Shown here piece by piece: positions 45,944-55,499 of a DNA stretch of 64,000 nucleotides. Under the pieces are notes generated by a model. That model was given only the letters and a program-made list of their open reading frames with translations, had not been told where the DNA came from and searched no databases. The position numbers and the translations under genes are program-made. The stretch is from Pseudomonas sp. Bc-h. GTDB lineage: Bacteria > Pseudomonadota > Gammaproteobacteria > Pseudomonadales > Pseudomonadaceae. The stretch spans positions 207,387-271,386 of the forward strand of contig NZ_MUIN01000006.1 in NCBI RefSeq assembly GCF_002080045.1, written 5' to 3'. The number at the start of each line of letters is the position of its first letter. The stretch's first letter is position 1.

Positions 45944-46194
45944 GGGGTAACTCCTGCTTGCTGGAGGAATGCCCGCGCATCGCGAACCTGATATGGCTTG
46001 GCCTCCTTCTCTGGGTGCGGGCGGTGGAATGTTGCCACCACACCATTGAGTTCAAACCGAACTCGAGACCCGTTTCCCTCAATAGTCCTGGCACCCAGCG
46101 CGAGGAATATCGATTCAATTCGGCTCCATTCCAGACTGGTAGGTACTTGCCTGGAATAGATCATTTTTAAGGTGCTGTGTTGTCGGCTGTTCAT
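45940..46194 (-). CDS. hicA: HicA family toxin
   Basis: An 84-residue HicA mRNA interferase with a dsRBD-like fold. It has SLEWSRIESIFLALGARTIE, GSRVRFELNG and a catalytic His in ATFHRPHPEKEAKPYQVRD. ATG 46194 is chosen since it lies just inside the operator palindrome and gives a near-typical length; the longer frame crosses the promoter. Toxin first and antitoxin second, as usual for hicAB. Confidence 0.92.
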   Translation of the reverse strand: MNSRQHSTLKMIYSRQVPTSLEWSRIESIFLALGARTIEGNGSRVRFELNGVVATFHRPHPEKEAKPYQVRDARAFLQQAGVTP

Positions 46195-46213
46195 GGTATC
46201 AAAATATGATACC
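46195..46213. promoter_or_regulatory. hicAB operator palindrome
   Basis: GGTATCAAAATATGATACC: perfect 7-base arms with a 5-base AT spacer, touching the hicA start codon. It is well placed as the HicB ribbon-helix-helix operator for autoregulation. Confidence 0.75.
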
Positions 46214-46299
46214 GCGCGATCATAGCCAACGGGCGGGCTGTAGGAAAGAGAGACTGGTGCGTGCTCCAACTTCTGAATCTTCCACAGCCCGACGTCAGG

Positions 46300-47778
46300 C
46301 TACATCCCCGTCTTCCACGCATCCCCAGCCGGCGCAGTGCCGTGGTCGTACGGTTTGCCGATCCACATGTACACCAGCCCCAGGCCGATAACGATCACGG
46401 TGGTCAGGACCATCGAGTAGTTGATGTACCAGGCGGCGTGGGGTGTGCGTGGCCAAGCCATGTTGATGATGGCCAGCACGCCGTAGACCAGCGCGCCGAT
46501 GTTCACCGGCCAGCCCCATTTACCCAGGCTGAACTGGCCGCTCGGGATCCATCCCTTGGTGCGTGCGAACAGGGCTGCGAGGACGATCATCTGGAAGGCG
46601 AGGTAAATGCCGATGGCGGCGAAGCTGACGATGGTGGCGACGGCGTCTTGCAGCACGAAACCCAGACAGATGATGATCGCGGGCAATACGCCGGACACGA
46701 ACAGCGCGGCGACCGGGACCTGGGTGTTGGGCGAGATGCGTTTGAGCAGGTCGCTGCCAACGATCATTTCGTCTCGTGCATAGGCGTACAGCAGACGGCT
46801 GGCGGCGGCTTGCAGGCTGATGACGCAGGAGATGAACGAGACCATCACGATGCCCATCACCACTTTGGAACCGGTCACGCCGAACGCCATGCTCAGGATG
46901 GTGGTGACCGGGTCCTTGTCCGTGCCGTTGATCACGGCGTTCATGTCCGGTACGGCGAGGATCAGCGCCAGGCAGGCGAACATTGCCGCAGCGCCACCGA
47001 TCCAGATGGTCATGCGCATGGCACGGGGAATCTGCTTGCTCGGGTTCGGCGTCTCTTCGGCAACGTCACCGCAGGCCTCGAAGCCGTAATACAGGAACAT
47101 CCCCGCCAGCGACGCGGTGAGGAAAGCGGGCAGGTAAGAGCCGTCAATGCGAATATCGAAGGTGTTGAAGAACACGCTCAGCGGCTGATGACGTTCGAAG
47201 ATCAGCAGATAACCGCCGACCAGTACCGCGCCGATCAGCTCGCAGAGAAAGCCGAACATGGCGATGCGCGACAGCACTTTGGTGCCGCTCAGGTTGACGA
47301 TAGTGGCGAACAGCGTCAGCACCAGCGCGATGACGATATTGGTGTTGGCGCTAGGGTCAAAGCCCAGCATGGCCGCCAGATATGGACCGGCGCCGACCGC
47401 GACGGCGGCGATGGTTACACACAGGGCGATGGAATAGACCCAGCCGACCATCCACGCCCAGCGTTTGCCCACCAGACGGCGCGCCCATGGATAGACGCCA
47501 CCGGAAATCGGGAACTGCGAGACCACCTCACCGAATATCAGGCACACCAGCATCTGCCCGATGCCGACCAGCAAATATGCCCAGAACATCGGCGGGCCGC
47601 CAGCGGCCAGGCACAGGCCGAACAGGGTGTAAACGCCTACCACGGGCGAGAGGTAGGTGAAGCCCAGGGCGAAGTTTTCCCACAGGCTCATGCTGCGGTT
47701 GAAGTTGGAGGTGTAGCCCAGCTTTCTCAGTTGTTCGGCGTCGCTGTCGGCGGCCGGTGGAACGGGGATGCTGCTCAT
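46300..47778 (-). CDS. APC-family amino acid/polyamine permease (GABA permease-like)
   Basis: A 492-residue, 12-segment APC permease (FNRSMSLWENFALGFTYLSP, GEVVSQFPISGGVYPWARRL, GFEACGDVAEETPNPSKQIP). The group includes GABA, choline and putrescine carriers. The ATG at 47778 follows GGAGAAACATCC. It lies downstream of patD across a REP-like repeat, so GABA or polyamine uptake is inferred from context. Confidence 0.9.
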   Translation of the reverse strand: MSSIPVPPAADSDAEQLRKLGYTSNFNRSMSLWENFALGFTYLSPVVGVYTLFGLCLAAGGPPMFWAYLLVGIGQMLVCLIFGEVVSQFPISGGVYPWARRLVGKRWAWMVGWVYSIALCVTIAAVAVGAGPYLAAMLGFDPSANTNIVIALVLTLFATIVNLSGTKVLSRIAMFGFLCELIGAVLVGGYLLIFERHQPLSVFFNTFDIRIDGSYLPAFLTASLAGMFLYYGFEACGDVAEETPNPSKQIPRAMRMTIWIGGAAAMFACLALILAVPDMNAVINGTDKDPVTTILSMAFGVTGSKVVMGIVMVSFISCVISLQAAASRLLYAYARDEMIVGSDLLKRISPNTQVPVAALFVSGVLPAIIICLGFVLQDAVATIVSFAAIGIYLAFQMIVLAALFARTKGWIPSGQFSLGKWGWPVNIGALVYGVLAIINMAWPRTPHAAWYINYSMVLTTVIVIGLGLVYMWIGKPYDHGTAPAGDAWKTGM

Positions 47779-47902
47779 GGATGTTTCTCCAGGAAATCGG
47801 CAGATTTCGGATGGCCGAGCCCGTGGCTGTGCAGCGGAGCACAACCCGGTCGGTGGTTATTGTTTTAAAAGCAGTTGCGGGTGAAAGCTTTGTTGAGTTG
47901 GC

Positions 47903-48008
47903 TGATCGTTACCACGCTCTGCGTGGTAACGCCTCCCAGGACGCTCCGCGTCCACGGTGTGACGCAGAGCGTCACCGGCTGCATTCCCACGCGGGCGTAG
48001 GAACGATC
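47903..48008. repeat. REP-type repeat (GATCGTTCCCACGC class)
   Basis: Outer arms GATCGTTACCACGC and GCGGGCGTAGGAACGATC enclose inner palindromes (ACGCTCTGCGTGG, GACGCAGAGCGTC). The same family occurs at 52489-52597. Confidence 0.8.
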
Positions 48009-48017
48009 AGGTTCAGA

Positions 48018-49442
48018 TCAGTGCTTGAACATCACATGCCGAACAGTGGTGTAATCCTCCAGCCCGTACATGGACATGTCCTTGCCGTAGCCGGACAACT
48101 TCTGCCCGCCGTGGGGCATTTCGCTGACCAGCATGAAGTGCGTGTTCACCCAGGTGCAGCCGTATTGCAGGCGTGCAGACATGCGATGAGCGCGGCCCAC
48201 GTCATGAGTCCAGACCGACGAGGCCAGGCCGTAATCCGAGTCGTTGGCCCAACCCAAGACCTGCGCTTCATCTTCGAATTGAGTCACCGACACCACTGGC
48301 CCGAACACCTCGCGACGGACGATTTCGTCATCCTGTTGCGCGTCGGCAATCACTGTTGGCTGGAAGAAGAAACCATTGCCTTCGATGGCCTTGCCACCCG
48401 TGATCAGACGAATGTGCGACTGGGCAACGGCGCGTTCGACGAAGCCCGTCACGCGGTCGCGATGTTGCGCGGTGATCAATGGCCCCAGCTCGGTTTCAGG
48501 ATCGTCCTGCTGCCCGACCTTGATGCTGCTCACCGCTTCGCCAAGCTTCTGCACGAACTTCTCGTAGATACCTTTCTGCGCATAGATACGACATGCGGCG
48601 GTGCAGTCTTGGCCGGCGTTGTAGAAGCCGAAGGTGCGAATGCCTTCGACGGCGGCGTCGATGTCGGCGTCGTCGAAGATGATCACCGGCGCCTTGCCGC
48701 CCAGCTCCATATGCATGCGTTTAACGCTGTCGGCGGTGCTGGAAATGATGTGCGAACCAGTCGCGATGGAGCCGGTCAGCGAGACCATGCGCACCTTGGG
48801 ATGAGTCACCAGCGGATTGCCGACCGTCTGGCCGCGACCGAACACCAGGTTCAGTACGCCGGCGGGGAAGATATCGTTGGCCAGTTCAACCAGACGCAGC
48901 GCGGTCAGTGGCGTTTGCTCAGAAGGCTTGAGCACCACGGTGTTGCCTGCGGCCAGCGCCGGGGCGATCTTCCAGGCGACCATCATCAATGGGTAGTTCC
49001 ACGGCGCAATCGAGGCGATCACGCCTACCGGATCGCGACGAATCATTGAGGTGTGGCCTGGCAGATATTCACCGGCGGCCGAGCCGCTCATGCAGCGGCT
49101 GGCCCCCGCGAAGAAACGGAACACGTCGGCAATCGCCGGAAGCTCGTCGTTCAACGCTGCGTGGTAAGGCTTGCCGCAGTTGTCCGATTCAAGTTTCGCC
49201 AGTTCTTCGGCGTTTTCATCGATGGCGTCGGCCAGTTTCAACAGCAGCAGCGAACGGTCTTTCGGCGCGGTCTGCGACCAGCTTTCAAAGGCGGCATCGG
49301 CGGCGCGCACGGCAGTGTCGACCTGCGCCTCGGTGGCCTCGGCGATTTCTACCAGCACCCGGCCCAATGCAGGGTTGAACACAGGCTGCGCGGGACCTTC
49401 ACCGGCGACCAGTTGGCCGTTGATCAGCAGTTTGGTTTGCAT
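48018..49442 (-). CDS. patD: Gamma-aminobutyraldehyde dehydrogenase
   Basis: A 474-residue NAD-dependent aldehyde dehydrogenase that would oxidise 4-aminobutanal from putrescine to GABA. It has [11 protein letters not shown], the ELGGKAPVI glutamate, catalytic Cys280 in [11 protein letters not shown] and [12 protein letters not shown] 49442 fits the family start ([12 protein letters not shown]). It follows ydcV as in the E. coli ydcSTUV-patD cluster. Confidence 0.92.
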   Translation of the reverse strand: MQTKLLINGQLVAGEGPAQPVFNPALGRVLVEIAEATEAQVDTAVRAADAAFESWSQTAPKDRSLLLLKLADAIDENAEELAKLESDNCGKPYHAALNDELPAIADVFRFFAGASRCMSGSAAGEYLPGHTSMIRRDPVGVIASIAPWNYPLMMVAWKIAPALAAGNTVVLKPSEQTPLTALRLVELANDIFPAGVLNLVFGRGQTVGNPLVTHPKVRMVSLTGSIATGSHIISSTADSVKRMHMELGGKAPVIIFDDADIDAAVEGIRTFGFYNAGQDCTAACRIYAQKGIYEKFVQKLGEAVSSIKVGQQDDPETELGPLITAQHRDRVTGFVERAVAQSHIRLITGGKAIEGNGFFFQPTVIADAQQDDEIVRREVFGPVVSVTQFEDEAQVLGWANDSDYGLASSVWTHDVGRAHRMSARLQYGCTWVNTHFMLVSEMPHGGQKLSGYGKDMSMYGLEDYTTVRHVMFKH

Positions 49443-49507
49443 TGTTGTTGTCCTCGTCTTGAAGCGTTCGGAAATACGGTGGGAGCGTCCGGTCGTTATA
49501 AGATTCA

Positions 49508-50338
49508 TCATTTGCCGCCACTGCCGGCGACGCTTTCACCGCCACGCGTCAGGTAATAGGCGCCGAGAATCGGCAGCATGGTCACGATCATCACCAGCAT
49601 CGCGACGACGTTGGTCACTGGTACATCCCGTGGGCGACTGAGTTGGTTAAGCAGCCAGATCGGCAGCGTGCGTTCGTGACCTGCGGTAAAGGTGGTGACG
49701 ATGATTTCGTCGAACGACAACGCGAATGCGAGCATGCCGCCAGCCAGCAGCGCCGAGCCAAGATTGGGCATGATGATGTAGCGGAAGGTCTGCCAGCCGT
49801 CGGCGCCGAGGTCCATCGAGGCTTCGATCAGGCTGTGGGACGTGCGCCGCAGGCGGGCGATGACGTTGTTGTAGACGATCACCACACAGAACGTCGCGTG
49901 GCCGACGATGATGGTGAACATCCCCGGTTCGATGCCCAGCGTCTTGAACGCCGACAGCAGGGCCAGACCCGTGATGATGCCAGGCAGGGCGATGGGCAGG
50001 ATCAGCATCAGCGAAATGCCGTCTTTGCCAAAGAAGTCCCGCCGATACAACGCCGCAGACGCCAAGGTCCCGAGCACGATTGCGATCAGCGTGGCAACGC
50101 AGGCGATCTGCAGCGACAAAGTGATCGACTCCAGTACGTCAGGCCGTGAAAACGCCACGCTGAACCACTTCAGAGTGAAGCCCTGAGGGGGGAAACTGAA
50201 CGCCGCGTCTTCGGTATTGAAGGCGTACATGAAGATGATCAGGATCGGGAAGTGCAAAAACACCAGCCCGCCCCACGCGGCAATCTTGAGACCCCAGGAG
50301 GCCTGATCACCCTGTTTTATGGAAGGCTCAGAGCGCAT
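49508..50338 (-). CDS. ydcV: ABC transporter permease YdcV/PotI-like
   Basis: A 276-residue inner-membrane permease with about six segments and the EAA-type loop [20 protein letters not shown]. Spermidine/putrescine type (PotC/PotI). Its ATG overlaps the end of the ydcU-like gene by 11 bases. Second membrane subunit of the YdcSTUV-like importer. Confidence 0.93.
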   Translation of the reverse strand: MRSEPSIKQGDQASWGLKIAAWGGLVFLHFPILIIFMYAFNTEDAAFSFPPQGFTLKWFSVAFSRPDVLESITLSLQIACVATLIAIVLGTLASAALYRRDFFGKDGISLMLILPIALPGIITGLALLSAFKTLGIEPGMFTIIVGHATFCVVIVYNNVIARLRRTSHSLIEASMDLGADGWQTFRYIIMPNLGSALLAGGMLAFALSFDEIIVTTFTAGHERTLPIWLLNQLSRPRDVPVTNVVAMLVMIVTMLPILGAYYLTRGGESVAGSGGK

Positions 50339-51278
50339 CGAAGGCCCCCAGTCGTTTGACGATGGACAGGTAAATGGCGATCAGCACGATCGGCACCAGC
50401 GTAAATGCCGCGGCCATCGGCATGTTGCCGATGGCGCCTTGCTGGGCGTAGACCATGCTGCCGATGAAGTAGCCCGGTGGGCCGATCAGCTGCGGCACGA
50501 TGAAGTCGCCCAAGGTCAGCGAAAAGGTGAAGATCGAACCGGCGGCGATGCCCGGCACCGAGAGTGGCAGGATCACCTGCATGAAGGTTTGCCGTGGCTT
50601 GGCGCCGAGATCGGCCGACGCTTGCAGCAGCGACGGTGGCAGACGTTCCAGCGAAGCCTGAATCGGCAGAATCATGAAGGGCAGCCAGATGTAGACGAAG
50701 ACCAGGAATCGCCCCAGGTGCGAGGTCGACAAGGTGCTGCCACCAATGCCGGGTATCCCCAGAATCAACTGCAAAACCGGCTCCAGCCCAAGATGTTGAA
50801 CGAACCACTGCGCTACCCCGCCTTTGGCCAGCAGCAGGGTCCAGGCGTAGGCCTTGACGATGTAACTGGCCCACATCGGCATCATCACCGCGATGTAGAA
50901 GAACGCCTTGGTCTTGCCCGTGGTGTAGCGCGCCATGTAGTAGGCGATGGGAAAGGCGACGATGGCGCTGGCGATGGAGACGACGATGGCCATGCTCAGC
51001 GTGCGTTGAATCACGTCGAAGTTGGCTGGATTGAACAACGCGCCGAAGTTGGCGAGGGTCAGGTCCGGCGTGACCGTCATGCTGAAGTCGTCGAAGGTGT
51101 AGAACCCTTGCCACAACAGCGTCAGGAGCGAGCCAAGGTAGATCGCGCCGAACCACAGGAGGGGTGGAATCAACAACAGCGACAGGTACAGGTTCGGCCG
51201 TCGATACAGCAGATTGGAGAAGCGCCGCAGGGGCGATTGCCCTGGCATCGGCGCTGAATGGGCGAGTGTCTGGCTCAT
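50328..51278 (-). CDS. ydcU: ABC transporter permease YdcU/PotH-like
   Basis: A 316-residue permease with six membrane segments and EAA-loop sequence [20 protein letters not shown], PotB/PotH type. It begins one base after the ATPase gene's stop and overlaps ydcV, so all three are translated as a unit. Confidence 0.93.
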   Translation of the reverse strand: MSQTLAHSAPMPGQSPLRRFSNLLYRRPNLYLSLLLIPPLLWFGAIYLGSLLTLLWQGFYTFDDFSMTVTPDLTLANFGALFNPANFDVIQRTLSMAIVVSIASAIVAFPIAYYMARYTTGKTKAFFYIAVMMPMWASYIVKAYAWTLLLAKGGVAQWFVQHLGLEPVLQLILGIPGIGGSTLSTSHLGRFLVFVYIWLPFMILPIQASLERLPPSLLQASADLGAKPRQTFMQVILPLSVPGIAAGSIFTFSLTLGDFIVPQLIGPPGYFIGSMVYAQQGAIGNMPMAAAFTLVPIVLIAIYLSIVKRLGAFDAL

Positions 51279-51279
51279 C

Positions 51280-52317
51280 TCAATGGGCCTCGGCTACGGT
51301 GTCAGCCAGTGGAATCATCGCCTCGCGCGCCCAGCGTGCAGTGAGGCGCTGGCCGGTCTGATGCTGCGCGCTGGTGTCCAGCCATTGCGTATTGGCCTGG
51401 CTGACGCTGAGGGTCTGGCCGTTGTCCAGTTTCAGCTCGTAGCGGGTGGCGCTGCCCTGGTATTGGATGTCGTGCAGCAGGCCGCTGACTTCGATTTCGT
51501 GACTGCCGACGGGGCCTTCAGCGAAGCGTATGTGCTCCGGACGAATCGAGAACGCGCTCGGATTGCCATTCAGCTGTTCGGCCAGTTCGCCACGCAGCAC
51601 GTTGGAGGTACCGACGAATTCTGCGACGAAGGTGGTGGCCGGTTTCATGTACAGGTTGCGCGGGGTGTCGACCTGCTCGATGCGACCCTTGTTGAACACA
51701 GCTACGCGATCCGACATCGACAGCGCTTCGGTCTGATCATGGGTGACGAAAATGAAGGTGATACCCAGTTGGCGCTGAAGCTTTTTCAGCTCGCTCTGCA
51801 TCTGTTCACGCAGTTTGAGGTCGAGGGCGCCGAGGGGTTCGTCCAGCAATAGCACGCGGGGGCGGTTGACCAGTGCGCGAGCCAAGGCCACACGCTGACG
51901 TTGCCCACCCGAGAGTTGCACCGGTTTGCGATCGCCGTAGCCGCCCAGCGCAACCATGCTCAGGGCTTCTTCGGCTCGGGCCAGACGCTCGCTTTTGCCC
52001 ACGCCTTTGACCTTCAGGCCGTAGGCGACATTGTCGCGAACGTTCATGTGCGGGAACAGCGCGTAGTCCTGGAATACGGTGTTCACATCGCGCTGATACG
52101 GCGGCAGCCCGGCGGCTTCTTCGCCATGAATGCGGATGGAGCCAGCGCTGGGTTGTTCGAAGCCTGCAATCAGGCGCAGACATGTGGTCTTGCCCGAACC
52201 CGATGGGCCGAGCATGGAAAAGAACTCGCCGTCCTTGATGTCGATGGAAACCCGGTCAACGGCTTTCACTTCGCCGAACTGACGGGAAACGTGGGTGAAC
52301 TGGACTGCAAGGGTCAT
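51280..52317 (-). CDS. ydcT: ABC transporter ATP-binding protein YdcT/PotA-like
   Basis: A 345-residue ATPase: Walker A LGPSGSGKTT (about 36-45), signature LSGGQRQRVALARAL, Walker B LLLDEPLGALD and H-loop VTHDQ, then a C-terminal TOBE-type domain (about 265-335). Spermidine/putrescine importer class. It is separated from the binding-protein gene by two REP elements. Confidence 0.95.
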   Translation of the reverse strand: MTLAVQFTHVSRQFGEVKAVDRVSIDIKDGEFFSMLGPSGSGKTTCLRLIAGFEQPSAGSIRIHGEEAAGLPPYQRDVNTVFQDYALFPHMNVRDNVAYGLKVKGVGKSERLARAEEALSMVALGGYGDRKPVQLSGGQRQRVALARALVNRPRVLLLDEPLGALDLKLREQMQSELKKLQRQLGITFIFVTHDQTEALSMSDRVAVFNKGRIEQVDTPRNLYMKPATTFVAEFVGTSNVLRGELAEQLNGNPSAFSIRPEHIRFAEGPVGSHEIEVSGLLHDIQYQGSATRYELKLDNGQTLSVSQANTQWLDTSAQHQTGQRLTARWAREAMIPLADTVAEAH

Positions 52318-52395
52318 GGTGAAACCTCAATTGAAAGCGAACGCCGTCGCAGCGGGTTCGCCAGGTGAAGCTGAAATGCAGGGGAAGCGAACGCT

Positions 52396-52465
52396 CTGTA
52401 GCAGCACGGCTTGCCGGCGGTGACGGCCGCAAGATCGCAGCCGCCGGCAAGCCGGACCGCTACAG
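52396..52465. repeat. REP pair (GTAGCAGTCCGGCTTGCCGG class)
   Basis: Arms TGTAGCAGCACGGCTTGCCG and CGGCAAGCCGGACCGCTACA, in the 300-base gap between ydcS and ydcT. Confidence 0.9.
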
Positions 52466-52488
52466 GGCGGAGCAATGCCTTCCTTCAT

Positions 52489-52597
52489 GATCGTTCCCAC
52501 GCTCAGCGTGGGAATGCATCTTCGGATGCTCTGCGTCTGTGCCGGGTTGACGCAGAGCGTCATGGGCTGCGTTCCCACGCGGACCGTGGGAACGATC
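52489..52597. repeat. REP-type repeat (GATCGTTCCCACGC class)
   Basis: GATCGTTCCCACGCTCAGCG at the left and GACCGTGGGAACGATC at the right, with an inner TGACGCAGAGCGTCA palindrome. Together with 52396-52465 it fills most of the ydcS-ydcT gap. Confidence 0.88.
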
Positions 52598-52616
52598 AAT
52601 GGCACCCCGGAAGGGG

Positions 52617-53768
52617 TTAACGCCCACCCATGATCGCGATGTAATCCTGGGTCCAGCGGCTGTACGGCACGTACTTGCCGCCCTCGGCCTGTGGGGTTTT
52701 CCAGAAGGCGATCTTGTCGAACAGGTCGAAGCCGTTGGTAGCACAGCCTTCGGCGCCCAGCAGTTCACTGCCCTTGCACGCCGCAGGCACCACCGGCAGC
52801 GAGCCGAACCAGGCGGCGACGTCGCCCTGGACTTTCGGTTGCAGCGACCAGTCCATCCACTTGTAGGCGCAGTTCGGGTGCTTGGCGTCGGCGTGCAGCA
52901 TGGTGGTGTCGGCCCAACCGGTGGCGCCTTCCTGGGGGATGGTCGAAGCCACCGGCTGTTTGTCGGCCACCAGACCGTTGACCATGTAACCCCACGAACT
53001 GGATGCAGCGACGCCTTCGTTTTTCACGTCGCTCATCTGCACGGTTGCGTCATGCCAGTAGCGGTGCACCAGCGGGTGCTGGGCGCGCAACAGATCAAGC
53101 ACGGCCTTGTACTGGGTTTCAGTCAGTTGGTACGGGTCTTCGATTTTCAGCTCAGGATTTTTGGTCTTCAGATACAACGCCGCGTCGGCGATGTAGATCG
53201 GGCCGTCATAGGCCTGTACGCGGCCCTTGTTCGGCTTGCCGTCAGGCAGATCCTGCGGCTCGAACACCACGCTCCAGCTCACCGGCGGCGTCTTGAACAC
53301 GTTGGTGTTGTACATCAGCACGTTCGGGCCCCACTGATAAGGCGTGCCATAGGTTTGCTTGTTGACGGTGTACCACGGGCCGTCTTTGAGGCGTGGGTCG
53401 AGGGATTTCCAGTTGGGGATCAGATCGGTGTTGATCGGCTGCACCCGCTTGCCGGCCACCAGGCGCAACGATGCATCGCCGGAGGCAGTCACCAGGTCAT
53501 AGCCGCCCTTGGTCATCAGGCTGACCATCTCGTCGGAGGTCGCGGCGGTCTTCACATTGACCTTGCACCCGGTCTCCTTCTCGAAACCGGTGACCCAGTC
53601 ATAGGCCTTGTCGCTTTCGCCCCGTTCGATGTAACCCGGCCATGCCACGATATCCAGCTGGCCTTCGCCATTGCCGACAGCCTTGAGCGTTTCGGCCGCC
53701 TGCAGGGCGCCGCTGGCGAACAACGCGGTGATCACGGCGCTCAGGAGCGCAGTCTTATGTACTGACAT
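52617..53768 (-). CDS. ydcS: ABC transporter substrate-binding protein YdcS-like
   Basis: A 383-residue periplasmic binding protein of the PotD/YdcS type. Signal peptide about 1-24 (ALFASGALQA). The mature part has QLDIVAWPGYIERGESDKAY, WGPNVLMYNT and KWMDWSLQPKVQG. It presumably captures a polyamine or 4-aminobutanal-related compound for YdcTUV. First gene of the transporter operon. Confidence 0.93.
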   Translation of the reverse strand: MSVHKTALLSAVITALFASGALQAAETLKAVGNGEGQLDIVAWPGYIERGESDKAYDWVTGFEKETGCKVNVKTAATSDEMVSLMTKGGYDLVTASGDASLRLVAGKRVQPINTDLIPNWKSLDPRLKDGPWYTVNKQTYGTPYQWGPNVLMYNTNVFKTPPVSWSVVFEPQDLPDGKPNKGRVQAYDGPIYIADAALYLKTKNPELKIEDPYQLTETQYKAVLDLLRAQHPLVHRYWHDATVQMSDVKNEGVAASSSWGYMVNGLVADKQPVASTIPQEGATGWADTTMLHADAKHPNCAYKWMDWSLQPKVQGDVAAWFGSLPVVPAACKGSELLGAEGCATNGFDLFDKIAFWKTPQAEGGKYVPYSRWTQDYIAIMGGR

Positions 53769-53892
53769 GGTGGGGTTCCCTCTTTTTCAAATTATGGTCG
53801 GGGCAGTTTTGAACGGTGATCCGGTGAAGCGTGCTTGTTTCAAGCTCTTATTAGCGTAGCGATGTTCGGTAAAGCTGAAGTTGCTCTGCCTC

Positions 53893-55356
53893 TCAGGTCA
53901 GGTCGTTGCCGTGTCGGGCCATGATGTGGCGCACCACGCTGTAGTCCTGAAGCGAATCGGTGGACAGGTCTTTGCCGTAACCCGAGCGTTTCAAACCGCC
54001 ATGGGGCATTTCGCTGACCAGCATGAAATGGCTGTTGATCCAGGTGCAGCCGTACTGCAGGCGCGCGGCGACTTGCATGGCCTTGTCCATATTCTGGGTC
54101 CAGATCGACGACGCCAGGCCGTATTCGGAGTCGTTGGCCCAGTCCACGGCTTGGGATAGCTCGTCGAAGCGCGTAACCGTCACCACGGGGCCGAACACTT
54201 CGCGCTGGACGATTTCATCGCCCTGTTTGCAGCCGGCGAGCAACGTCGGCTGATAGAAGAAGCCGGGGCCCGAATGCACGGCCGCGCCGGTGATGCGTTC
54301 GATGTGCGGCTGGCTCAATGCGCGTTCGACAAAACTGGCCACCCGGTCGCGCTGGCGAACGCTGATCAACGGCCCGATCTCATTATCGGCATCACGCTTG
54401 CCGGCAAATCGCAAACTGCTGACGGCAGCGCCGAGTTCAGCGACCAGCTTGTCGTGAATCCCGGCCTGAGCGTAGATGCGGCAGGCGGCGGTGCAGTCCT
54501 GGCCTGCGTTGTAGTAGCCGTAAGTGCGCACGCCCTCGACCACGGCCGCGATGTCGGCGTCGTTGCAGACGATCACCGGCGCCTTGCCGCCCAGTTCCAG
54601 GTGGGTGCGCTTCAGGGTTTTGGCGGCGGCCTGGAGGATTTTTTGCCCGGTGACGATATCGCCGGTCAGCGAGACCATGCGTACTTTTGGGTGGCTGACC
54701 AGATGGCTGCCGACGCCTTCGCCACCGCCGCAAACGATGTTGATTACGCCGTTGGGCAACAGGTCGGCGAATACCGGCGCCAGAGCGAGGATCGACAATG
54801 GGGTGTGCTCCGAAGGCTTGAACACTAGCGTATTACCCGCTGCCAGTGCCGGGGCGATCTTCCAGGCCGCCATCATGATCGGGTAGTTCCACGGCGCAAT
54901 CGACGCCACCACGCCAATCGGATCGCGGCGCACCATGCTGGTATAGCCCGGCACGTATTCGCCTGACAGTTGCCCGGTCTGGCAGCGCACGGCGCCGGCG
55001 AAGAAGCGGAACACATCGACCGTGGCGCTCAGATCATCCTGACGCGCCAGATGCAGGGGCTTGCCGCAGTTCAGCGATTCCAGACGGGCAAGGTGATCGG
55101 CGTTCTTTTCGATGGCATCGGCGATGCTCAAGAGAATGTTGGAGCGTTGTTGCGGAGTGGTGCGCGACCAACCGGTGAAGGCTCGGTTGGCGGCGAGGAT
55201 CGCGTTCTCGACCTGCTCGGTGCTGGCTTCGGCGATGCGGGTCAATACCTCGCCAGTAGCGGGATTGAGGATCGGTTCGACAACCCCCTGGCCTGCGACC
55301 AGTTCACCGTCGATCAGCAGTGAGGTGAACAGTTGAGGGGTTGTTGCACCAGCCAT
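53893..55356 (-). CDS. Second gamma-aminobutyraldehyde dehydrogenase-like enzyme
   Basis: A 487-residue aldehyde dehydrogenase clearly paralogous to patD at 48018-49442. It shares [45 protein letters not shown] (catalytic Cys288) and the ending GYGKDLSTDSLQDYSVVRH. It lies upstream of ydcS across 124 bases with no terminator seen, so it may head the transporter operon. A different omega-aminoaldehyde preference is possible. Confidence 0.9.
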   Translation of the reverse strand: MAGATTPQLFTSLLIDGELVAGQGVVEPILNPATGEVLTRIAEASTEQVENAILAANRAFTGWSRTTPQQRSNILLSIADAIEKNADHLARLESLNCGKPLHLARQDDLSATVDVFRFFAGAVRCQTGQLSGEYVPGYTSMVRRDPIGVVASIAPWNYPIMMAAWKIAPALAAGNTLVFKPSEHTPLSILALAPVFADLLPNGVINIVCGGGEGVGSHLVSHPKVRMVSLTGDIVTGQKILQAAAKTLKRTHLELGGKAPVIVCNDADIAAVVEGVRTYGYYNAGQDCTAACRIYAQAGIHDKLVAELGAAVSSLRFAGKRDADNEIGPLISVRQRDRVASFVERALSQPHIERITGAAVHSGPGFFYQPTLLAGCKQGDEIVQREVFGPVVTVTRFDELSQAVDWANDSEYGLASSIWTQNMDKAMQVAARLQYGCTWINSHFMLVSEMPHGGLKRSGYGKDLSTDSLQDYSVVRHIMARHGNDLT

Positions 55357-55499
55357 TGTTCGAGCTTCCTTGTATCGAGTTTGTTATTCGCTGATCTGTG
55401 ATCGAGTCAAATATTCTGAAACAACTCAGTTTCCAAGCCTCAAAGCCTAGTGCCACACCCAGATCTCGACAAATTCTTAATACTGAACGCAGCGTTCGA

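Noticed and set aside
46261..47868. 535-codon plus-strand ORF opposite the APC permease
   Set aside because: His/Asp/Gln-rich composition typical of antisense reading of membrane-protein codons; no family features.
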